DNA of 34,998 nucleotides from Phormidium sp. OSCR (GCA_001314905.1 LJZT01000043.1:1-34998), one strand, 5' to 3'. Positions 17,323 through 26,493 are shown, counted from the first letter of the stretch. Numbers and translations: made by a program. The notes: generated from the letters alone by a model not told the origin.

Positions 17323-17658
17323 AAACCTCTTTAACGGGACTCTCTAGTTGGACGCTACTCTGATAGCCATAAACAAGGACCAACAACCAACGGGGAAACG
17401 CTTATTCTCGTCTTAACCTGACCCGTTGTATCCATCCGATATCATCGAGCTACCGCTACCCATCCCCTTATCGCTTATCAATGTCATTTAGCATCATTTA
17501 GCCTCATTTAGCGACCATTCGTTGCACAACCCATACTCAATCAAAGTCTAAAAACAACTGAGTTGCGATTGAATTGCCCCATGACATTGCTTAAGCTGAT
17601 AGGCAGGATGCCGAGCAATTCCATTTTAAAGCAACGTGAACCTCGACCCATTCTTCCC
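17323..17658. other. Intergenic region with three 10-bp-spaced repeats
   Basis: No gene is seen apart from a possible N-terminal extension of the phosphatase (TTG 17563, ATG 17581). CATTTAGC occurs three times at 17485, 17495 and 17505, spaced by exactly ten bases. Confidence 0.5.
17485..17512. promoter_or_regulatory. Three direct repeats CATTTAGC at 10-bp period
   Basis: Identical octamers start at 17485, 17495 and 17505. A period of ten bases puts them on one face of the helix, as in iteron-like protein-binding sites. They lie about 70-175 nt before the possible starts of the histidine phosphatase. A binding role is inferred only. Confidence 0.4.
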
Positions 17659-18339
17659 ATGACCTCCAAGCCAAGTGTTAATCCCTCATCCGAGCGAATC
17701 ATCTGGATTGCTCGCCATGGCCATCGCTACGATTTCCAATATCCTGAATGGTTTGAAACCGCTTCCCGACGTTATGACCCTCCCCTCTCGCAACTGGGGT
17801 TACAACAGGCTCAAGAACTGGCCGAACGACTTGAGCGAGACGCAAAACCCGGACAATTGACCATTTTTAGCTCTCCCTTCCGCCGTTGCGTCACCACGGC
17901 TCACGCTGTCGCTGAACAACTCCGGGTTCCCCTCTATCTCGAAGCGGGAATCGGCGAATGGCTCAATCCTGACTGGATGACAGAAATGCCTGAAATCGCC
18001 TCTCCCCAAGAGTTACAGGCAGAATTTCCTCTCATTGACTTTAGCTATCGCTCCCACATCTATCCCCAATATCCTGAAACCCGTGAACAGGAGTGTTGGC
18101 GACGTTGCGGGGACACCGCTCGTCATCTGGTGGCTCAAACCTCGGGAGATGTTCTCTTCGTCGGTCATGGGGCCACTGTCGCCGGAATGACCCAAGGATT
18201 GCTGGCTGAACCTATCGAGATTCAGGCCCCCTGCTGTAGCTTAGTTCAGTTAAGCCAGACTGACGGCGGTTGGCGTCTCGACCTTAAGGGGGACACCAGT
18301 CATCTGAGGGAGAGTGAAACCCAAGTTCGCTTCAATTGA
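17659..18339 (+). CDS. Histidine phosphatase superfamily protein
   Basis: 226 residues from the ATG at 17659. IWIARHGHRYDF gives the RHG motif with the phosphorylated His at about 18. LGLQQAQELAERL and SSPFRRCVTTAHAVA carry the second phosphate-pocket arginine, and VLFVGHGATVAGM the second catalytic histidine. This is the phosphoglycerate-mutase-like phosphatase fold; the substrate is not predictable. The frame is open to 17563, but the extra residues are poor in features, so the ATG nearest the domain is preferred. There is no clear ribosome site at any of the candidates. Glucokinase follows 48 nt downstream. Confidence 0.85.
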   Translation: MTSKPSVNPSSERIIWIARHGHRYDFQYPEWFETASRRYDPPLSQLGLQQAQELAERLERDAKPGQLTIFSSPFRRCVTTAHAVAEQLRVPLYLEAGIGEWLNPDWMTEMPEIASPQELQAEFPLIDFSYRSHIYPQYPETREQECWRRCGDTARHLVAQTSGDVLFVGHGATVAGMTQGLLAEPIEIQAPCCSLVQLSQTDGGWRLDLKGDTSHLRESETQVRFN

Positions 18340-18387
18340 GCTGAGGGTTGGAGACAGATTTGAGCTTAAATTAGAAGGGAAACTCTA

Positions 18388-19422
18388 TTGAGTCAAGTCT
18401 GTATGAGCGTTGTCCTCGCCGGTGATATTGGCGGAACCAAAACCATTCTCCGATTAGTTAAAGTCACTCAAGACCAAGACTGTCCCCAATTGAAGTTGCT
18501 CCATGAGCAGAACTACCCCAGTCAGGACTATCCTGATTTAGTTCCCATTGTCAAAGCCTTCTTGCAAGAGGCGGATTACTCCGGCGGCGTGGCTCGGGCC
18601 TGTTTCGGGATTGCTGGCCCAGTGGTCAACAACAGTTCACAATTGACCAACCTCTCTTGGTCTTTAGAGGGAAACCGCCTCGCCGACGAGTTGACCATTG
18701 AGGCGGTCACTTTGATTAACGACTTCGCCGCGATTGGCTATGGGGTTCTCGGACTTCAGGCCGAGGATTTATATGTGCTTCAGGAGGCTGACCCCAGCCA
18801 AAAACAGCGAAGCGACGCTCCTTTGGCGGTTTTAGGGGCGGGAACGGGACTGGGGGAGTGTTTTCTCATCGGTCGGGGAAAACAGACCCATGTGGGCGCA
18901 ACAGAGGGCGGACATAGCGATTTTGCACCCCGTACCCCCCTGGAATTTGACCTCTTGGATTATCTTAAAACCAGTCAGTCTTTGAAACGAGTTTCGGTTG
19001 AACGAGTGGTTTCGGGCCAAGGGATTGTCTCAATTTACCAGTTTTTGTGCGATCGCCATTTCCAAACTCACCCCAACACCGGTAAAATGCTGGCTGCAGA
19101 AACTCCCGCCGCCGCCATTTCTAACGCCGCTCTCGATGAATCTGACGAGATTTCTCAGAAAACCATGGAGATGTTTGTGTCAGCGTATGGTGCGGAAGCG
19201 GGAAATTTAGCTCTCAAACTATTGCCCTATCGCGGTCTTTATATTGCCGGAGGTATTGCGGCGAAAATCTTGCCCCTTCTTCATCGCAATGATACCTTTA
19301 TGACGGCGTATTTGGATAAGGGACGAGTCAGTCCACTGCTCAAAGAGATGCCGGTTGAGGTGGTTTTAGAACCGAAAGTTGGTTTAATTGGCGCGGCAAT
19401 TTGTGCAGACCAGGATGTTTGA
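18388..19422 (+). CDS. glk: Glucokinase
   Basis: 344 residues. Phosphorylates glucose with ATP. VVLAGDIGGTKTILRLV is the phosphate-1 motif, LINDFAAIGYG the catalytic Asp region, LGAGTGLGE the phosphate-2 motif and EGGHSDFAP the sugar-binding segment of bacterial Glk. The C-terminus has YIAGGIAAKI (adenosine motif). The TTG at 18388 has a ribosome site (AGAAGGGA) at normal spacing; an ATG at 18403 would remove five residues and still keep the whole domain. Confidence 0.95.
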   Translation: MSQVCMSVVLAGDIGGTKTILRLVKVTQDQDCPQLKLLHEQNYPSQDYPDLVPIVKAFLQEADYSGGVARACFGIAGPVVNNSSQLTNLSWSLEGNRLADELTIEAVTLINDFAAIGYGVLGLQAEDLYVLQEADPSQKQRSDAPLAVLGAGTGLGECFLIGRGKQTHVGATEGGHSDFAPRTPLEFDLLDYLKTSQSLKRVSVERVVSGQGIVSIYQFLCDRHFQTHPNTGKMLAAETPAAAISNAALDESDEISQKTMEMFVSAYGAEAGNLALKLLPYRGLYIAGGIAAKILPLLHRNDTFMTAYLDKGRVSPLLKEMPVEVVLEPKVGLIGAAICADQDV

Positions 19423-19507
19423 TTTAGGGTCTTCAGGAGATGCTGTTTAATGGGTTACCTGGGCTATCTATTGCCTAGGCTATCTAATTGTGGGGGCGAA
19501 CGTCCGT

Positions 19508-19536
19508 CCCCTCCTGGGAGGGATTAGGGGTGGGTT
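19508..19536. repeat. Dispersed GC-rich repeat, single copy
   Basis: CCCTCC pairs with GGAGGG at 19509-19522 and is followed by the same G-rich run as at 16001, then by a T-run at 19541. Between the convergent glk and kinase genes it may also act as a terminator. Confidence 0.55.
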
Positions 19537-19606
19537 TAAGTTTTTTTCTAACTCTTATTATTGTCTTTATTTATTATTTAATACAACTCAAAAAACGCAG
19601 TTCTTC

Positions 19607-22021
19607 TTAATTTAAGCCTAAACAATTTGCCAAGCGATAATCGAGATCGGCACCCGTTTGACCGATTAAAAGTCGCTGGGGATACATCTGACGTAACTGT
19701 AGCTGTTGCTCTAAACTGAGGTCGAGTTGTCCTAAAATGTCTTGCTCTTGTTTATACTCCAATTGTTGCCGTAAGCCTTGTTCTCCTGAACTTTGCTCAG
19801 TCCAAAGTTGATCCAACAGTTGCACCTCCTCACAAGAAACTCGCCGATTCGCGAAGCGTTGCAGTTGTTGACGAGTCCAAGTATTCGCTCGTTGCCACTC
19901 GTCGCTCATCAGCCAAGTTTGCAATTGACGATAATTCGAGAGAGCTTGGCGGAGACGTTCGGGCCGTTCATCGCCGAAGCTGTTGAGTCGGCTGACATTG
20001 CCACTTAACTGATTCAGATGTGTTTGAGCTTCTTGAAAATCCCCATCATAGAGGGCGTCCCAGGCTTGTTGTAGGGACTCGCGGTTGGCTTTGTACTCAA
20101 GGCGATCGCGTAGAGTCCCCAGTCGAGACGTGAGGCGGCCCTGTTGACGCGCATCTTGGATCTTCTCAAGCCATTGTTCAGCTTGACTGAGGTTTTCCTG
20201 AGTGAGAGCCTGGTTGACGAGTTGCCCATAGGCGCGATCGCGCAGTTGTTGTCCCTGCTGCTGCCAATGGTCTGTGGTCAACTCCTGAGTCTGAGCGATC
20301 GCCGCTTCCGGGTCATCATTCCCGAGAGCCGTCTGAGCCGCCTCAAACCGCCGTTGATTCTCCTGCCACCCCTGTTGCCATTGACGAGCCAACTCCTGCC
20401 GTTGCGTGGGGCTGAGAGTGCCTTGAGGAACCCGGTTTAACACCGCCAGAGCAGTTTCGGGCTTACCCTGATTGTACGATTGTTGGGCTTCATCGAGGAG
20501 TCCTGAGGCAATTTGCTGATGTAGATGGGCGATGGTGTCTTGAGCTAAGGCAGGATCATCGAGTCGTCGTAATTGAGCCAAAGCACTGCTAAACTGACCT
20601 GAACTCACCAATTGTCGGGCTTTTCCGAGATGACAGCGATCGCCGAGAGACTGCACCCGCTCCCGCACAGACAAGGGAACCTGGCGTACCGCCTGTAAAC
20701 AGCGCTCATATTGCCCACTACCATACAGTTGAGCAATTTCTTGCACCTGCATCTGTCGGCCCTGTTCAATCTGCCAGTGTTGATAGCCGCCGTAGCCAAG
20801 AATTAAGGAGAGAGTCCCACCGATAATGACCTGCCAAGGACGAGAATTGCGGCGAAAGGGTTTTTTGGGCCGGGCGAAGCGGCGAGGTGGGGCCTGGTAG
20901 ATGGTGGGTTCAACCCGTCGGCGTGGTTTAGGCTTGGGTCGCGATCGCCGTTTCGGGACGGGTGGCACAATCGTATTCGGACCCGGAAAAGGATCGCGTC
21001 CGCCGAGTTTTTCAGTGCGATCGCACCAGGGACAACTGGCCAAATGACTCCCATAACGATGACGAGGGTTCCGCTGACAGGAGATGAGGGACTTTTCCGC
21101 TTGCGTCAGGGCCACAGCCCAGTCATCAGCCGTGGGACGGTACTCGGGACGCTGATGGCCCGTCTCGAAACAGCGTAAAAATAGGGACTGCAACTGGGGA
21201 TGTAGAGTCGTCAACGGCGGGGCAAAGGGTTTGGGCCGCACAGGAACCGAACGCTGGCCATAGGGATAGTAGCCGGCTAAAATGCGATCTTGAATTAAGG
21301 GCGGTTCACCGGATTTGAGATAGACTCCATCAAAGGGATGGGTTCCTTCCATTAACAGTTGGAAAATCAGAACCGCGACCCCAAAGGCATCTTGGGCGGG
21401 GGTGCGATCGCAGCGATCGAAGCGTTTGCCCTGCAACTCCGGGGGCGTAAACTCAGGTTTGCCCACGCCACAGCGGTAGACGACTCCAGAGCGGCGATCG
21501 CGAATCTGGAAGGAGTCGGTATCAATCAGAAACACCAACGCCGAAGGATTCACCAACATATTGGACTCATTGACATCACCAATGACATAGCCGCGATGAT
21601 GTAACGCCGACACCGCCACCGAGAGATTGCGGGCCACTCGATGCAGATGCGTATAGGTGAAAAACGGCAGTTTCTGACGACGACTGCGGGGCGTATAGAG
21701 ATCGTGTAGAGGATAGCCTTGGGGAACCCGTGGCATCATAAACCCCAGGACCTCACCCCGACTGTTGAGCAACAAGTCAACGGGAGCGGCAATGGCGGGA
21801 TTTTGAGGCGGATAGCGTAGACTCAGATGCAGCTTTGCTAAGCCGTCGGGGGTGAGTTTATTGGCATGGTACAGCTTGGCCACCCATTGGGGATGTTCGG
21901 CAATGGCATAAATACTCCCTTCTCCACCTCGTCCGAGTTCTTGACTGAGGCTGATCGGTTGTCCCGTGAGGGTATAGAGGTCAGAAATTCCGACGGGGGT
22001 AGAGGCGGGTTGTCTCATCAC
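19607..22021 (-). CDS. YegI-like membrane protein kinase with C-terminal helical repeats
   Basis: 804 residues. A kinase-like domain covers about 20-305: glycine loop GRGGEGSIY at 30-38, Lys49 in VAKLY, catalytic loop GDVNESNMLV (Asp149, Asn154; the usual HRD is replaced by IGD), metal motif DTD at 167-169 in place of DFG, and PPE at 193-195. A zinc-ribbon-like segment follows (C315, H321, C330, C333), then a basic Pro/Arg stretch (355-395), one membrane helix at about 397-413 and some 390 residues of Gln-rich helical repeats that may be TPR-like, on the far side of the membrane. This resembles atypical kinases of the YegI type. The target is unknown. Confidence 0.8.
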   Translation of the reverse strand: MMRQPASTPVGISDLYTLTGQPISLSQELGRGGEGSIYAIAEHPQWVAKLYHANKLTPDGLAKLHLSLRYPPQNPAIAAPVDLLLNSRGEVLGFMMPRVPQGYPLHDLYTPRSRRQKLPFFTYTHLHRVARNLSVAVSALHHRGYVIGDVNESNMLVNPSALVFLIDTDSFQIRDRRSGVVYRCGVGKPEFTPPELQGKRFDRCDRTPAQDAFGVAVLIFQLLMEGTHPFDGVYLKSGEPPLIQDRILAGYYPYGQRSVPVRPKPFAPPLTTLHPQLQSLFLRCFETGHQRPEYRPTADDWAVALTQAEKSLISCQRNPRHRYGSHLASCPWCDRTEKLGGRDPFPGPNTIVPPVPKRRSRPKPKPRRRVEPTIYQAPPRRFARPKKPFRRNSRPWQVIIGGTLSLILGYGGYQHWQIEQGRQMQVQEIAQLYGSGQYERCLQAVRQVPLSVRERVQSLGDRCHLGKARQLVSSGQFSSALAQLRRLDDPALAQDTIAHLHQQIASGLLDEAQQSYNQGKPETALAVLNRVPQGTLSPTQRQELARQWQQGWQENQRRFEAAQTALGNDDPEAAIAQTQELTTDHWQQQGQQLRDRAYGQLVNQALTQENLSQAEQWLEKIQDARQQGRLTSRLGTLRDRLEYKANRESLQQAWDALYDGDFQEAQTHLNQLSGNVSRLNSFGDERPERLRQALSNYRQLQTWLMSDEWQRANTWTRQQLQRFANRRVSCEEVQLLDQLWTEQSSGEQGLRQQLEYKQEQDILGQLDLSLEQQLQLRQMYPQRLLIGQTGADLDYRLANCLGLN

Positions 22022-22043
22022 GCTTACAGCTTAAGGTCCGGCA

Positions 22044-22994
22044 TTACGGTTGCAATACACCCATATTTAGCCCGACTAAAATCACAATCCCAAAGGCAAC
22101 TCGGTACCAAACAAAGAGCCAGGTACTCTGGGTTTTGAGATAGTTGATGAGCCAGGCAATGGCGAGATAGGAAAAGACTCCAGCCGAGAGGAGGCCAGCC
22201 GTTAGAGGCCACAGCCCCACGTCTTGAGTGGCATCGATCACATCGCCCATTTCGACGAGGCCGGCTAGGGTAATGGCCGGCAACCCCAAGAGGAAGGAAA
22301 AGCGGGCGGCGGTGGCTCGTTCTAAGCCTAAAAATAGCCCGGCGGTTATGGTTGAGCCAGATCGGGAGACGCCGGGAATCAGGGCTAAGGCTTGGGCGAA
22401 TCCCATCAGAATGCCATCGCGGCTGGTGAGTTGTTCAAAGTTGCGTTTGTGACGACAAAAGCGTTCGGCTAGGCCCAGCAATAGTCCCATAACAATCGAG
22501 ACGATCGCAATCACCACAGAACTGCGGGCTGTGACTTCATAAAACTCTCGGAAGCCAAATTTGATGACTAAGCCAATAATGGCAATGGGAAAGGTTCCCA
22601 CGATAATGCCCAGGGCAATTTTAAAGTCTTCGCTTTGGTAGTTGCGATCGCGAACTGCTCGCAAGCCACCACCAAAGACTTGAATTAAATCGGACCAAAA
22701 GTACCAAATTACGGCCACAATGCTACCGAGTTGAATCACGGCGGTGAAGGAGGCCCCCGGATCGCCCCAACCGAGAAACTCGGGTACCACTTTTAGGTGG
22801 GCGGAACTACTGATAGGGATAAATTCTGTCAGTCCTTGCACCATACCTAGGATAATCGCTTCTAAGACATTGGGTTGCCAGGTGACAAGGGTTGAAACAT
22901 TGTCGCTGGCCCCGAGTGGGCCGGAATCGGGGAGGGCGATCGCCAAACTGAGACTGGCGACACCGAGCATGAGTAGATATTGAAGTCTGGTCAT
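22044..22994 (-). CDS. uppP: Undecaprenyl-diphosphatase
   Basis: 316 residues. Removes one phosphate from undecaprenyl diphosphate to recycle the lipid carrier of peptidoglycan and polysaccharide synthesis. The two family motifs are intact: GMVQGLTEFIPISSSAHL at about 51-68 (catalytic Glu and serines) and PGVSRSGSTITAG at about 207-219. About eight hydrophobic helices are seen. The N-terminal 40 residues, with an extra hydrophobic stretch, precede the usual start. The kinase gene begins 22 nt downstream in the same direction, so the two may be co-transcribed. Confidence 0.96.
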   Translation of the reverse strand: MTRLQYLLMLGVASLSLAIALPDSGPLGASDNVSTLVTWQPNVLEAIILGMVQGLTEFIPISSSAHLKVVPEFLGWGDPGASFTAVIQLGSIVAVIWYFWSDLIQVFGGGLRAVRDRNYQSEDFKIALGIIVGTFPIAIIGLVIKFGFREFYEVTARSSVVIAIVSIVMGLLLGLAERFCRHKRNFEQLTSRDGILMGFAQALALIPGVSRSGSTITAGLFLGLERATAARFSFLLGLPAITLAGLVEMGDVIDATQDVGLWPLTAGLLSAGVFSYLAIAWLINYLKTQSTWLFVWYRVAFGIVILVGLNMGVLQP

Positions 22995-23180
22995 GTTGGC
23001 TTAGATCAGCAGAGCTTCCCTATCTTAGAAGACGGCCCCGACCGATGTGGGTTTCGCGATCGCCTCAACGGCTCTGAGGTCAGGGCTTTAATGCGATCGC
23101 AACCTTAGATTTTGGTGACAACTCTTTCAGTGTAACCGATGTTGATGTAAAAATCAACGTAAATCCTAACAACATCAATG

Positions 23181-23217
23181 GCCCTCTCAGGGGGATTGGT
23201 AATCCCTGAGACAGGGC
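23181..23217. promoter_or_regulatory. Stable hairpin in the STAS/recJ leader
   Basis: GCCCT, CTCAGGG and ATT on the 5' side pair with AAT, CCCTGAG and AGGGC on the 3' side around GGT, with small bulges. No T-run follows, so it may be an RNA structure or operator rather than a terminator. Confidence 0.4.
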
Positions 23218-23249
23218 AACTTTGCAAAGCTAAGCTAAAAGTTCTATGA

Positions 23250-23264
23250 AACTTTGACAAAGTT
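23250..23264. promoter_or_regulatory. Perfect 7-1-7 palindrome AACTTTG-A-CAAAGTT
   Basis: The two seven-base arms are exact. A related CTTTGCAAAG lies 30 bases before it (23220-23229). The spacing resembles a dimeric repressor site. The regulator is unknown. Confidence 0.4.
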
Positions 23265-23428
23265 ATCTAAAAATGCCGAGGACCGAACAAAAATCCACGG
23301 TAGGATGGATGCACCCGGTTTTCTGACGTCTTTAAATTTAGGCCTCATGCCGAGGAAACGAGATTCTTAACCCTTACGAACCTGTGTTCTGAACCTGATT
23401 GTCCAATCGAGGGAGTGCAAAACCGGCG

Positions 23429-24004
23429 ATGGCCATCGTCCTCCGACCCCACGGAAAACTCAACGCTCATGGTGCAGCCAAACTGAAACGGAAGTTAGGA
23501 CAACTTCTGACGACGGTTGCGGCTGGGCAAAAAACTTGGATTGTCGATCTCGGTGATATTCACCATATCGATCGCAATGGCCTCGCCTCACTCATCGAAC
23601 TGCGTCGTCAGGCGGAAGAGTCAAGCTGTGCCTTCTGGCTGCGGGATGTCTCAGAATCGGTGAGGATGACCTTAGATGCGGCTCATCTCGGTCAAAGCTT
23701 CGACATTTGTCCGGGACGTGCTGATTCCGTGAAAAAACACCACTATCGGGCATTTCGCTCCCGGCGGTGTACCTCACCCTCTCGGCGATCGCCTCACGAG
23801 TTTCGCCAGCCGCAGACCCCGTCCCTCGCCGACGATCCCTCCCTAGACTTAGCTGCTGTTGACTGCGAAGACAACATTTCCCAAATTCCTCAGGTCGCAG
23901 TCAACGAGGCGATAACCTCCCCGGTCATTTCAATCCCTCCCGTTTCTCCTCGACAGTCAAAGACAATAGTTAATGAGAGGCAGTGGACGACGTGGAGAGA
24001 GTAG
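23429..24004 (+). CDS. STAS-domain protein (anti-anti-sigma-like)
   Basis: 191 residues from the ATG at 23429, which follows the GAGGGAG ribosome site; an upstream TTG at 23399 would add ten residues. Residues 1-95 have the STAS pattern: VLRPHGKLNAHGAAKLKRKL, then WIVDLGDIHHIDRNGLASLIELRRQA, with Asp in the DLGDIHHID segment but no serine or threonine at the usual phosphorylation point (IDRNG instead of DSSG). The remainder is basic, then proline/serine-rich and probably disordered. The stop codon at 24002-24004 is directly followed by the recJ ATG. Confidence 0.7.
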   Translation: MAIVLRPHGKLNAHGAAKLKRKLGQLLTTVAAGQKTWIVDLGDIHHIDRNGLASLIELRRQAEESSCAFWLRDVSESVRMTLDAAHLGQSFDICPGRADSVKKHHYRAFRSRRCTSPSRRSPHEFRQPQTPSLADDPSLDLAAVDCEDNISQIPQVAVNEAITSPVISIPPVSPRQSKTIVNERQWTTWRE

Positions 24005-26197
24005 ATGGAGCGGTCACATCCCCCAGCCTTTTGGCACTGTAGCACCCCAAACTCGCCACCGGATGAGTTTGTACGAGCGGTGCAACGGTACGCCCCTACT
24101 GGGGGGAGACGCTTGGCAACGCTACTTTGGAATCGCAACCAACGAGACCTCTCGGACCTGCGGGGGTTCCTCGATGCGGACTACTACCAACCGACTCCTG
24201 CAACTGCATTTGGGGCAGAACTCCAGCAGGCGATCGCCCGTCTGCAACAGGCGATCGCCCACCAGGAACCGCTGGCCATCTGGGGCGATTTCGATGCGGA
24301 CGGAGTAACGGCCACCTCAGTTCTTTGGGAGGGACTGGGGCAATTTTTCCACCGTGGCCCAGACTCCCCACAATTGTCCTACTACATCCCCAACCGCCTC
24401 ACGGAATCTCATGGACTCAACCGGCCTGGAATTGAGCGGTTAGCGGCGGCGGGGATTCGCCTCATCGTCACCTGTGATACGGGAAGTACCAATCTCGACG
24501 AAATCCAATATGCGGCGGAGTTGGGGGTCGATATCATCGTCACCGATCACCATACTCTGTTACCGCAACGGCCGCCGGTGACGGCCCTGATTAACCCTCG
24601 CAATTTCCCTGCGGATCATCCTCTGTATCATCTGTCGGGGGTAGCCGTGGCCTATAAATTAGTTGAAGCCCTCTATGCCGCCCAACCCGAGATTCCTCAA
24701 CAGCCGTTAGAGAGTCTCTTGGACTTGGTGGCCATTGGTTTGATTGCAGATTTAGTGGAGTTGCGGGGAGATTGTCGTTATTTAGCCCAACGGGGATTAG
24801 TGCAACTGCGACGACAACTCGAAACGCCCACCCATCCAGGGGTGAAAGAACTATTGCTGGCCTGTAAACGCCACGGCGATCGCCCCACGGACATTTCCTT
24901 TGGCATTGGGCCACGCATCAACGCCGTTAGCCGCATTTACGGCGATGCCAGCTTTTGTGTAGAGTTGTTGACCTCTCGCGATGGCGATCGCAGCCGCCAG
25001 CTTGCCCAACAGGCCAACGACGCCAACGATCGCCGCAAAGAAGTGCAACAGCGAGTCCTGCAAAGCGTCCAACGCCAACTGCAACAGACCGATCTCTCCA
25101 CCACCAGTGTCATTGTCCTCAGCGATCCTCAATGGGATGTGGGGGTGTTAGGGTTAGTGGCCGGCCAAATCGCCAGCGACTGGGGTCGTCCCACTCTCTT
25201 ACTTTGCGAAGACCCCTTGGGCGACCCTCCCTTGGCCCGAGGATCGGCCCGATCGGTAGCCGGCCTGGATCTCTACGAATTAGTCAACAGTCAATCCCAT
25301 CTGCTGCATCGTTTTGGCGGTCATCCCTTTGCGGCGGGGTTAAGTCTTCCCCTAGAGAATTTGCCTCTGTTACGAGAAGCCCTCAATCAACAACTCTTGC
25401 AACGCCTCGGACGGGTTGGGGGGATACAACCGAGTCTCGACTATGACTTAGAGGTGACGGTTGCAGACCTCGGACAAGACTTATTTGCCGAGTTAAAATG
25501 CCTCGAACCCTGTGGAATGGGCAACCCCGTCCCTCGTTTATTGCTGCGACAATGCCAGTTTGAGGGGGCTTATCACCAGAAATTGCAAGTTAAGGGCCAC
25601 AAGTTACAATATCTGATTACCCATTTCCAATTGCAAGACGCCAGTTGCGATCGCGGCTTTCCGGGGACCTGGTGGGGTCATTATCAAGATGAACTTCCTG
25701 CTAATCCCTGCGATGTCATTGTTGAACTCGATGTCAACACGAACTCAAAGACCTCCTATAAGATCCCAAAATATCAAGTTCGTCTTATCGATGTCCGTCC
25801 CAGCGGCGAGTCGACCGCCTCGGAGATAGTCTTACCTGATTTTAGCCAACCCAGCGGCGACCCCATCTCTACAGAGGCCTTAGCCGAAACCAGTCAACAA
25901 ACCTGGTTAACCTTGATTGGAATTGCCAAATATCTCAGCCGAACCGGCGAACCCCGGCCGCGACGGGTGATTCAGGAGAAACTGGGGATTGGCGATCGCC
26001 CCCTAGAGATTGGCTTAAACCGCCTCGGTCATCTCGGCTTCTCGGTTCACTACCCCAGTCCCGAGGACATCGCGATTACGGCCATCTCCGGGGACTGGGG
26101 CGATCGCCATCTCGAATCCCTGGCCCAACCGTTCCTCGATGCGGTATGCGAGGAACAATTCCGCCAACGTCATCGCCAACAAGAACGGGCTACATGA
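24005..26197 (+). CDS. recJ: Single-strand-specific 5'-3' exonuclease RecJ
   Basis: 730 residues. DHH-family nuclease of recombination and mismatch repair. WGDFDADGVTATSVL (motif I) at about 93-107, TCDTGS (motif II), VTDHHTLLP (motif III, DHH) and LIADLVELRGD follow in order. RINAVSRIYG and the DHHA1 signature FGGHPFAAGLSLP complete the catalytic core, followed by an OB-like domain and a C-terminal cyanobacterial extension. The ATG starts immediately after the STAS stop codon with no gap, so translation is probably coupled. Confidence 0.95.
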   Translation: MERSHPPAFWHCSTPNSPPDEFVRAVQRYAPTGGRRLATLLWNRNQRDLSDLRGFLDADYYQPTPATAFGAELQQAIARLQQAIAHQEPLAIWGDFDADGVTATSVLWEGLGQFFHRGPDSPQLSYYIPNRLTESHGLNRPGIERLAAAGIRLIVTCDTGSTNLDEIQYAAELGVDIIVTDHHTLLPQRPPVTALINPRNFPADHPLYHLSGVAVAYKLVEALYAAQPEIPQQPLESLLDLVAIGLIADLVELRGDCRYLAQRGLVQLRRQLETPTHPGVKELLLACKRHGDRPTDISFGIGPRINAVSRIYGDASFCVELLTSRDGDRSRQLAQQANDANDRRKEVQQRVLQSVQRQLQQTDLSTTSVIVLSDPQWDVGVLGLVAGQIASDWGRPTLLLCEDPLGDPPLARGSARSVAGLDLYELVNSQSHLLHRFGGHPFAAGLSLPLENLPLLREALNQQLLQRLGRVGGIQPSLDYDLEVTVADLGQDLFAELKCLEPCGMGNPVPRLLLRQCQFEGAYHQKLQVKGHKLQYLITHFQLQDASCDRGFPGTWWGHYQDELPANPCDVIVELDVNTNSKTSYKIPKYQVRLIDVRPSGESTASEIVLPDFSQPSGDPISTEALAETSQQTWLTLIGIAKYLSRTGEPRPRRVIQEKLGIGDRPLEIGLNRLGHLGFSVHYPSPEDIAITAISGDWGDRHLESLAQPFLDAVCEEQFRQRHRQQERAT

Positions 26198-26205
26198 TTT
26201 TGGGA

Positions 26206-26493
26206 TTACATAATTTTGGGTACTTTGAAAAACGCATCTTCGCGATCGGGGGCTGACTCCAACAAATCCTCTCGATGCGGATAGGATTCTTGCTGATCCA
26301 CGCGAGTGATATTGCGCATATCAATGGCGTGGGCGGTGGGTTTTACGTTCTCCGTGTCTAATTCTTCTAACTGTTCAAAATAGTCCAAAATCCCAGTGAG
26401 TTGACCGGCAAACTGAGTTTCCTCTGCGTCTGTCAATTGCAAACGGGCCAGGTGGGCGACTTTTTTGACATCATCGCGATTGAATTGACTCAT
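26206..26493 (-). CDS. gatC: Asp/Glu-tRNA amidotransferase subunit GatC
   Basis: 95 residues. Small stabilising subunit of GatCAB, which makes Gln-tRNA-Gln from Glu-tRNA-Gln in cyanobacteria. [42 protein letters not shown] and the C-terminal [12 protein letters not shown] are the family pattern. The start at 26493 follows an AGGAAA ribosome site. A longer open frame to 26577 adds nothing recognisable. It converges on recJ with 8 nt between the genes and lies 73 nt after ycf3. Confidence 0.95.
   Translation of the reverse strand: MSQFNRDDVKKVAHLARLQLTDAEETQFAGQLTGILDYFEQLEELDTENVKPTAHAIDMRNITRVDQQESYPHREDLLESAPDREDAFFKVPKIM

Larger units (their letters stand above)
22995..23428. other. Intergenic region between divergent uppP and the STAS gene
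   Basis: 434 nt. It carries two HIP1-type sequences near 23060 and 23093, a 15-bp bulged hairpin (23181-23217) and a perfect 7-1-7 palindrome (23250-23264). No coding frame is convincing. Confidence 0.5.

Noticed and set aside
24085-24100. GTACGCCCCTAC inside recJ, reverse of part of the hairpin repeat at 27217
   Set aside because: Only about 11 bases match, they encode a plausible RecJ N-terminus (RYAPTGGR), and the second arm of the hairpin is missing.
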